From positions 1 through 42,735 of the IMG/VR virus record IMGVR_UViG_3300020215_000087: DNA of 42,735 bases; one strand, written 5' to 3'. This document shows, one piece after another, positions 38,560 to 42,735 of this stretch (positions within the stretch are counted from its first letter, which is position 1; each line of letters starts with the position of its first letter). The translations under genes and the position numbers were made by a program. The notes under the pieces were generated by a model that saw only the letters and a program-made list of their open reading frames with translations, was not told the DNA's origin and made no database searches. The stretch is from a virus.

Positions 38560-38918
38560 TGAAAATCACCAATCTGTTTGCTAACCACGTACCCAGCGCT
38601 AACTCCAAGAACACGTAAAATCCAGCCAAAAATTCGACGTAAATATTTTTCCTTTTTTGGCGACATGTTCGTACGACGATACTTTGATACTTGTGCATTT
38701 TTTGGGACGTCAAGACCGAACAACAATCCTTCTGGGGACACTCCCAAAAATTCAGCGATTTTGCAGACAGACTCTGCCGATGGAGTCGCCCTTCCTCTTA
38801 CCATGTTGCTTATTGACTGCTGAGAAAGACCGGTTGCCTCCGCAAGCTGCATTTGAGACAACTTGTGAAATCGCATGAGAAACTCTAGATTTTCCGAAAA
38901 CGCTTTATTTGATCTCAT
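38556..38918 (-). CDS. XRE-family repressor-like protein
   Basis: 120 residues. HTH at about 19-45 (SQMQLAEATGLSQQSISNMVRGRATPS, cited in part) followed by a standard Cro/CI helix pair, then a basic, partly hydrophobic C-terminus (RRIFGWILRVLGVSAGYVV, about 93-111). A third Cro/CI-type protein besides those at 3.2-3.9 kb. It follows the YdaU gene by 10 bp, so it may modulate replication or late genes. Confidence 0.7.
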   Translation of the reverse strand: MRSNKAFSENLEFLMRFHKLSQMQLAEATGLSQQSISNMVRGRATPSAESVCKIAEFLGVSPEGLLFGLDVPKNAQVSKYRRTNMSPKKEKYLRRIFGWILRVLGVSAGYVVSKQIGDFQ

Positions 38919-38927
38919 TTGGATTCC

Positions 38928-39707
38928 TCACTGGTTCAACCTAACCTCGACCTCGACCTGTAGCTTTCGCCGGTACTGGTAAAAATCCAGCCCCCCAGGG
39001 TTCGAGTAGTTGTGCTTCTTAGCCCAATCCCAGAGCTTGTTGTCGTCTTGCGGGATCACAGCCCAATCGGGCTTCTTGCCGGTTTTTGGGTTGGCTTTTA
39101 GCTGGCCTTCGATGAATGCATTTGGCTCTGCGGGTTTTTTCAGCGCGGTAACTGCCACGGCCTGCGCTACAGCGAATTCCCCGTATTGCTTGATCAGTTT
39201 GCCAAGGTGCGAACGTGCGTGCTTTTCGTCACCGACCCCAGGAATTGAAAGCCAGACATCCCAGAGCGTCGGGGCGTCAGCCCCCGAAGGGATTTTGGTT
39301 AGTGGTTCATGGTTAGTGGTTAGGCTTTCATCTGCTTGGCTGTGGCTTTCCTCCGGGTTTTCTTGGGAACCCATTGGTAACCCGGCGGGTTTTTTTGGGC
39401 GGCCACCGGCTTTTCCCTTGGCCGCCTGCTGCTCGCAGAAGACGTGATACTCCTCGATCTCCTCAGCGATTCTTTTCTGAACATAAACGCCGTCCTTCAG
39501 GGTGAAGAACTTGCTCAACACAAAATCAACCGCCTGAATTTCTTCTGGGGTTCCAGCCCATACCCAATCCAAAGCCTCAGCCCTGGTCGGGAATCTCTCG
39601 CGGTCGTAGCAGGCATCGATTAACAGCGTGTACACGCCGTGCTGAAGGATGGACAGTCTTCCAGCCTTCTTGGAGTAGTCGCCGATGTTGCGTTTGTAGT
39701 AGTGCAT
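38928..39707 (-). CDS. YdaU/DUF1376 replication protein
   Basis: 259 residues. The N-terminal DUF1376 domain (about 1-90: YYKRNIGDYSKKAGRLSILQHGVY, cited in part, AEALDWVW, QKRIAEEIEEY) marks a family of phage replication-associated proteins. A Pro/Gly-rich linker (about 95-145) leads to a C-terminal HTH-like region. Probably an origin-binding or helicase-loading protein that recruits host DnaB; no phage helicase or helicase loader gene was found. Confidence 0.75.
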   Translation of the reverse strand: MHYYKRNIGDYSKKAGRLSILQHGVYTLLIDACYDRERFPTRAEALDWVWAGTPEEIQAVDFVLSKFFTLKDGVYVQKRIAEEIEEYHVFCEQQAAKGKAGGRPKKPAGLPMGSQENPEESHSQADESLTTNHEPLTKIPSGADAPTLWDVWLSIPGVGDEKHARSHLGKLIKQYGEFAVAQAVAVTALKKPAEPNAFIEGQLKANPKTGKKPDWAVIPQDDNKLWDWAKKHNYSNPGGLDFYQYRRKLQVEVEVRLNQ

Positions 39708-39710
39708 TTT

Positions 39711-40352
39711 TTACCCGGTAACTCTTTCATTCAAAGTGTAAGAATTACATTGAGTTGCGAAATTTTTTTTGGGTACAACAAAATTTCCGGACAATGATTC
39801 AAATTCCGGAGAGTCATAAAAATTAACGAGGCACAACAAGAATCTTCGCTGTTCGTCCGTGAAATTAGTGTTGGCAAATCTTCCGTGGTAATGGAGTGCT
39901 GCCATGTCGTACACAAGAGCGGCAAATACCTCGTTCTCAAATGGTCCGAACTTGAAATGCTCACGATTGATCCGGAGCAAGGCCATATATTTCTTACCGG
40001 ACTTCGTCTTGAAAACGCCTTTGTAGTTGTTGGTGGTCTCAGCCTTGTATTTGGGCCGATTCCTTGAGTTCTCGGCGGTTGTGCAAAGCCTTAGGTTCTG
40101 CTTTCTGCTGTCGAAGGGATTGCCGTTAATATGGTCAACCACCTGGCCCTTGGTAGCTCTCATCACAAGGCGATGCAGATAATGCCCATCCAGGGTTTTT
40201 GGGTCATATGCAAACGGATACGCCCAACAGCCCTCTTTCCGGCGATGCGTCCTCACGCCCCACCGATAGCGATGAACCAATTCATAGTCCTCGTCATCAA
40301 TCAACGCGTACTTCTGCAACCCGTATGGACTGTTAATTGGTATCCAATTCAT
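39711..40352 (-). CDS. HNH-AP2 homing endonuclease
   Basis: 213 residues. HNH core: HRLVMRATKGQVVDHINGNP FDSRKQNLRLCTTAENSRN (cited in part: VVDHINGNPFDSRKQ). AP2 DNA-binding domain about 108-165 (NYKGVFKTKSGKKYMALL ... YDMAALHYHGRFANTNF). This is the standard layout of free-standing phage homing endonucleases. It sits between the YdaU gene and a coiled-coil gene, so it probably homed into this spot. The C-terminal ~45 residues extend beyond AP2 with no known match. Confidence 0.85.
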   Translation of the reverse strand: MNWIPINSPYGLQKYALIDDEDYELVHRYRWGVRTHRRKEGCWAYPFAYDPKTLDGHYLHRLVMRATKGQVVDHINGNPFDSRKQNLRLCTTAENSRNRPKYKAETTNNYKGVFKTKSGKKYMALLRINREHFKFGPFENEVFAALVYDMAALHYHGRFANTNFTDEQRRFLLCLVNFYDSPEFESLSGNFVVPKKNFATQCNSYTLNERVTG

Positions 40353-40357
40353 AAGCT

Positions 40358-40558
40358 CTACCGGTCGTTAAACCGACGCTCCAGGCCGGCGTCTTTAATC
40401 TGGTCTTCTAACTCCACCACCCTCGCCTTGAGCAGTTTGTTTTCTTCTTCGAGGTCGGCAATACGCTCAGCCTGCTCATCAATTTCTTGGTAAGCGCCGT
40501 CAAGATCACTTTTGAGTGATTCATATTCAGAACCAGGGATTACAACGTTGTCGCTCAT
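40358..40558 (-). CDS. Small coiled-coil protein
   Basis: 66 residues from MSDNVVIPGSEYES, with a clear leucine/isoleucine heptad pattern (EQAERIADLEEENKLLKARVVELED, cited in part). Starts one base after the previous stop. Likely an oligomerising accessory protein; function unknown. Confidence 0.65.
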   Translation of the reverse strand: MSDNVVIPGSEYESLKSDLDGAYQEIDEQAERIADLEEENKLLKARVVELEDQIKDAGLERRFNDR

Positions 40559-40559
40559 A

Positions 40560-40736
40560 TCACTCACTCGCTATGTATTTCCGGAGGCGGTACTCGTACT
40601 CAATGCCGAATAACTCGCGTAACTTTTTCATTACTACTGACGCTTCCTTTTTGGTCATGCCAACAGTGTGGAAGCAATATCTCCATTTGCCTTTCAGCCG
40701 ATATTGAGCTACCCACATACAATCCGGATTCCTCAC
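40560..40736 (-). CDS. Small unknown protein (GTG start)
   Basis: 58 residues from GTG 40736, preceded by GGAAGGGGGC. WVAQYRLKGKWRYCFHTVGMTKKEASVVMKKL is a strand-strand-helix (cited in part). The alternative ATG 40718 would shorten it by 6 residues. First gene after the two cassettes rejoin. Function unknown. Confidence 0.55.
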   Translation of the reverse strand: MRNPDCMWVAQYRLKGKWRYCFHTVGMTKKEASVVMKKLRELFGIEYEYRLRKYIASE

Positions 40737-40784
40737 CCCCGCCCCCTTCCGCTCGTGGGGGTGGTGAAATCGGACATGTTCTGC

Positions 40785-40911
40785 GCGACTCGGCGCATAG
40801 TTAAAAATCCCTCGTGTAGAATTCGCGCATACCGTCAACAACGCGGCGCATGGTTTCTTCCGTTACCGGATTCAGATATTTATCCATGTCCTCACGGAAC
40901 TCAGGGTCGCA
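40785..40911. repeat. Right-hand copy of exact 127-bp repeat
   Basis: Identical to 1-127 (offset 40784). It marks the left junction of cassette B; the adjoining base 40912 differs from 128, after which the two loci share only patches. See the entry at 1-127. Confidence 0.9.
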
Positions 40912-41178
40912 AGGCTTCAAGCTGTTCAGATACCTCTCCCGTGACTCGGTGGATGACTGGCCGGGCGCTGGTTTCTTTCTGAGATGAGGTTCTTGACAAC
41001 CCATCTTAAAACCATCAGCAAAACGAACTCCGTATTCAGGCTGTTTGGACTTTGCGCTGAGTTGAAATCCAAAGGGCTTTATGATCGTGCCTTCAGCGCC
41101 AATATATTTCTGCGTCCACTGACATTGTCCGGGACCGCTTATGTAAATCACGGTATCGCCGATGTTGAACTTCGCCAT
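40801..41178 (-). CDS. Unknown early protein, allele B of the domain-swapped pair
   Basis: 125 residues. The N-terminus (MAKFNIGDTVIYIS, then a beta-rich domain) differs from the allele-A protein at 17-418, but the C-terminal ~60 residues are identical or nearly so. Start ATG 41178 has AGGAGGG at proper spacing, better than ATG 41184. The conserved C-terminal domain may bind a common partner while the N-terminal domains confer different targets (inference). Confidence 0.7.
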   Translation of the reverse strand: MAKFNIGDTVIYISGPGQCQWTQKYIGAEGTIIKPFGFQLSAKSKQPEYGVRFADGFKMGCQEPHLRKKPAPGQSSTESRERYLNSLKPCDPEFREDMDKYLNPVTEETMRRVVDGMREFYTRDF

Positions 41179-41211
41179 CTTCATCCCTCCTACCGTCTCG
41201 CGGGTGTGGAA

Positions 41212-41421
41212 TTAACCGGGCGCTTTCTCGGGCAGGTCCTTTTTCTGGCTCTCAGCCATCTTTAGTAGTTCCGCCGGAGTCGCCTCATCAAGTGGGCGTT
41301 CATTCCAAACGTTGCCGCAGTTGTTGCACCCTCTAACCATGACACCGTTTCTTAAAACCGTATTGGCATGCGTTTCGCCACACTTGGAGCAAGGCGAATA
41401 TTTGTAATAAAGACGGTCCAT
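41212..41421 (-). CDS. Small zinc-ribbon protein (cassette B)
   Basis: 69 residues from MDRLYYKYSPCSKCGETHAN, with CSKCG and CNNCG forming a four-cysteine zinc ribbon. ATG 41421 lies in a TGATG junction, with GAAGGGGAG upstream. Absent from cassette A. Function unknown. Confidence 0.65.
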   Translation of the reverse strand: MDRLYYKYSPCSKCGETHANTVLRNGVMVRGCNNCGNVWNERPLDEATPAELLKMAESQKKDLPEKAPG

Positions 41422-41723
41422 CAGCATCTCCCCTTCAATTTCGAACAAACCGCCATCAACCGACTCTCCGCCTTCATCGCTCGACGGTTAGCCGCTTCTA
41501 CTACGTGGGTCCAATCAGTGGAGACGTAGATAGCTTCTATCGCTTTGTGGCGGGCGGCTAATTCGTTGTACTTGGCTTCGTCTACCCTGCGGTCTGCGAA
41601 GTACTCAATCCCCGCTCGAACCTGAACACCTACATACGTAAAGGCAGCCGCAAGCGAAAAGCCGACGATCACGACGCAGAAGCAGAACGCTAGGCATTGG
41701 TGGGTTTTGAGCTCGATGTTCAT
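41421..41723 (-). CDS. Membrane-anchored protein (cassette B)
   Basis: 100 residues with one N-terminal membrane segment (about 12-36, rich in Cys/Phe/Val) and a helical soluble domain. Its 3' end is remembered as a stump in cassette A at 570-606. ATGA overlap with the gene before. Positional counterpart of 601-891. Confidence 0.65.
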   Translation of the reverse strand: MNIELKTHQCLAFCFCVVIVGFSLAAAFTYVGVQVRAGIEYFADRRVDEAKYNELAARHKAIEAIYVSTDWTHVVEAANRRAMKAESRLMAVCSKLKGRC

Positions 41724-41977
41724 AGATGACGCACCTTTACTTCCAGGTTGCGCAATTTCTCAAGTTGTTTACTCAGGGAGATAATTCGTTTGGCCTGCAT
41801 GGTCTTAACTATGTCTCTCGCCTCACTCTCGGTTCTGGCCCAATCTTTCCCTTCATGATGTAAGTAATCATAAAAATGCCCATCCCATGTAATACGGACC
41901 ATGCCGCGCTCAAGAATCTCACCCTCTACGGCGACAATTCCTTTTTTAAACGCGTATTTCGTCACGTAAATAATCAT
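41720..41977 (-). CDS. Small unknown protein (cassette B)
   Basis: 85 residues from MIIYVTKYAFKKG, beta strands then a long helix (SEARDIVKTMQAKRIISLSKQLEKL, cited in part). ATG 41977 overlaps the previous stop by ATGA. Not present in cassette A. Function unknown. Confidence 0.65.
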   Translation of the reverse strand: MIIYVTKYAFKKGIVAVEGEILERGMVRITWDGHFYDYLHHEGKDWARTESEARDIVKTMQAKRIISLSKQLEKLRNLEVKVRHL

Positions 41978-42171
41978 GGATAAACCCTCAACTGTTTCTG
42001 ATTCGGACACTCGCCGGTCTCGCCGTTCATGTTGAATTTATTCCAATCCTTGCAGTGGTGCTCTGTGGCCATCGGCTCCGGCTTGTTGCTCTCGATGTAC
42101 CAGAGGGACAGGCAGGAGATAAGGCCGATGGCCGATAACAAGATCCCGAGCTTTTGGATCGTGGGGTTCAT
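41974..42171 (-). CDS. Small membrane-anchored protein (allele B)
   Basis: 65 residues, homologue of the protein at 888-1085, differing mainly around residues 34-45 (MATEHHCKDWNKFN against MTKETQCMVWNKFS) and the last few residues. One membrane segment, MNGETGECP motif retained. ATGA overlaps on both sides. The most conserved gene between cassettes. Confidence 0.75.
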   Translation of the reverse strand: MNPTIQKLGILLSAIGLISCLSLWYIESNKPEPMATEHHCKDWNKFNMNGETGECPNQKQLRVYP

Positions 42172-42281
42172 AATGCGCACGCTCCCATAAAGTACTTAAC
42201 CAGCGCGTCTATCAAATCAGGATCGCCAGCACAGAAAATTACAAGCATGGTGATCGATAGATAGAAACCAAAATCGCTCAT
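42168..42281 (-). CDS. Tiny membrane protein (cassette B)
   Basis: 37 residues (MSDFGFYLSITMLVIFCAGD...) with one short hydrophobic segment. ATGA overlaps at both ends, which supports translation. Function unknown. Confidence 0.5.
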   Translation of the reverse strand: MSDFGFYLSITMLVIFCAGDPDLIDALVKYFMGACAL

Positions 42282-42331
42282 TTAATCGCCTCCAGCTTTT
42301 CGTATCTCTTGGCGCAAGTCTTCTCGCTCAT
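42278..42331 (-). CDS. Possible 17-residue peptide (cassette B)
   Basis: MSEKTCAKRYEKLEAIK, basic, in the gap between the genes at 42335 and 42281 and ending in an ATGA overlap. It may only couple translation. Confidence 0.35.
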   Translation of the reverse strand: MSEKTCAKRYEKLEAIK

Positions 42332-42334
42332 ACA

Positions 42335-42505
42335 TCAGCCCCGGGTGTTGAGTGCTTTCAGTCTGCGTTCCTGCTCTTTCTTTCCTTGGTGCGGGCGGTA
42401 CTTGCTGTGCCCGTTCATCGACTTTCTGACCTGCTCGTCAATCAGAGCGTCCATGTCGATGCCGAGGGCGGTGCTGATGATTGCTAGTTTGGCTGAGTCC
42501 TTCAT
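42335..42505 (-). CDS. Small basic unknown protein (cassette B)
   Basis: 56 residues (MKDSAKLAIISTALGIDMDA...), helix then a basic, His-rich tail (HSKYRPHQGKKEQERRLK). It occupies the place of the two ParB-like genes in cassette A. Function unknown. Confidence 0.6.
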   Translation of the reverse strand: MKDSAKLAIISTALGIDMDALIDEQVRKSMNGHSKYRPHQGKKEQERRLKALNTRG

Positions 42506-42515
42506 TTGCCTGTCC

Positions 42516-42671
42516 TCAATGTGACCTTAGAGGCCCTCTGTAACCCAAAAAATTTTTCATCCCCTTGCTTAGCAAGTCGGCGGCGATTTCTTCCACCGAC
42601 TTTCCTTCTTTTTTCGCTATTTTCTTCAATGCCTGCATCGTCTTTTTATCAAGCTGCACTTCGAGTTCCAT
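42516..42671 (-). CDS. Small ribbon-helix-helix-like protein (allele B)
   Basis: 51 residues, same as 2758-2913 except for the last two residues (SH in place of PN). It lies across the point where the cassettes become identical. See the allele-A entry for the fold. Confidence 0.65.
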   Translation of the reverse strand: MELEVQLDKKTMQALKKIAKKEGKSVEEIAADLLSKGMKNFLGYRGPLRSH

Positions 42672-42735
42672 GTAGTTTCACTCCGAGGGACTCTTGGCCC
42701 CTTGCCCCGTTTCCGCCCGTTTGTATACTTGCCTC
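42610..42735. repeat. Right-end copy of exact 126-bp match
   Basis: Identical to 2852-2977 (offset 39758). The window stops here, inside the RHH gene, and would continue at 2978 on a circular map. Confidence 0.9.
42649..42735 (-). CDS. RHH regulator, 5'-truncated by window end
   Basis: Encodes only the last 28 residues (EASIQTGGNGARGQ...) of the RHH protein fully present at 2891-3127. The missing start lies beyond the window, or equivalently at 2978-3127 on the circular genome. Confidence 0.8.
   Translation of the reverse strand, partial: EASIQTGGNGARGQESLGVKLHGTRSAA

Noticed and set aside
40737-40784. G-rich/C-rich inverted repeat as a terminator
   Set aside because: CACCCCC and GGGGGTG can pair, but no T-run follows on either strand and it lies in the ribosome-site region of the gene at 40560-40736.

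Overview
The window is essentially one complete temperate phage genome of the P22-like (podovirus) morphogenesis type. It has a P22-type terminase pair, portal, scaffold, coat, gp4/gp10-like tail-stabilising proteins and three ejection proteins. It also has a tyrosine integrase with a small excisionase-like gene, and a CI/Cro-type immunity switch. An i-spanin/o-spanin pair and a zinc amidase point to a Gram-negative host, and the lambda/P22-style accessory genes (NinB, DUF1364, RusA, ERF, YdaU) point to Proteobacteria, probably Gammaproteobacteria. The exact host cannot be read from the sequence. No tRNA, rRNA, IS element or CRISPR array was seen.

Layout: the immunity region is at 3.2-4.7 kb. 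A plus-strand operon starts at a promoter near 4.67 kb and runs to 13.07 kb. It holds many small unknown genes, an HNH nuclease, an ERF annealing protein, a YqaJ-type exonuclease, SSB and an excisionase-like protein. It converges on the integrase (12.94-13.89 kb, minus), and a repeat-rich candidate attP follows (13.88-14.11 kb). The other operon is on the minus strand. It leaves the Cro promoter at about 3.44 kb, passes through variable early genes (3.1 kb down to 1, continuing at 42.7-40.6 kb), then replication/recombination genes (40.6-35.2 kb), and ends with an RfaH/NusG-like regulator (34.7-35.2 kb). After a promoter-hairpin-terminator leader (34.43-34.70 kb), the late genes follow: amidase, lysis and small genes (34.4-30.6 kb), terminase/portal/scaffold/coat (30.1-24.0 kb), tail and ejection proteins (23.5-17.4 kb) and fibres (17.4-14.1 kb). 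One plus-strand outer-membrane-type cargo gene (15.45-15.93 kb) interrupts the fibre genes.

The two ends of the window are two versions of the same locus. Positions 1-127 equal 40785-40911 exactly, and 2852-2977 equal 42610-42735 exactly. Between these anchors lie two different cassettes: A (1-2.85 kb) carries two ParB-like genes, and B (40.9-42.6 kb) lacks them. The simplest reading is a circular or circularly permuted genome of about 40.8 kb (allele A) or 39.8 kb (allele B) that coexist in the sampled population, with the assembly running through both.

The most notable system is the late-gene switch. A phage-borne RfaH-like antiterminator sits directly upstream of a late promoter whose transcript would begin with a hairpin, then meet an intrinsic terminator, then cross three 16-bp direct repeats spaced exactly 22 bp apart before the amidase start codon. 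This resembles the lambda Q / pR' / tR' logic, with a NusG-family protein in place of Q.
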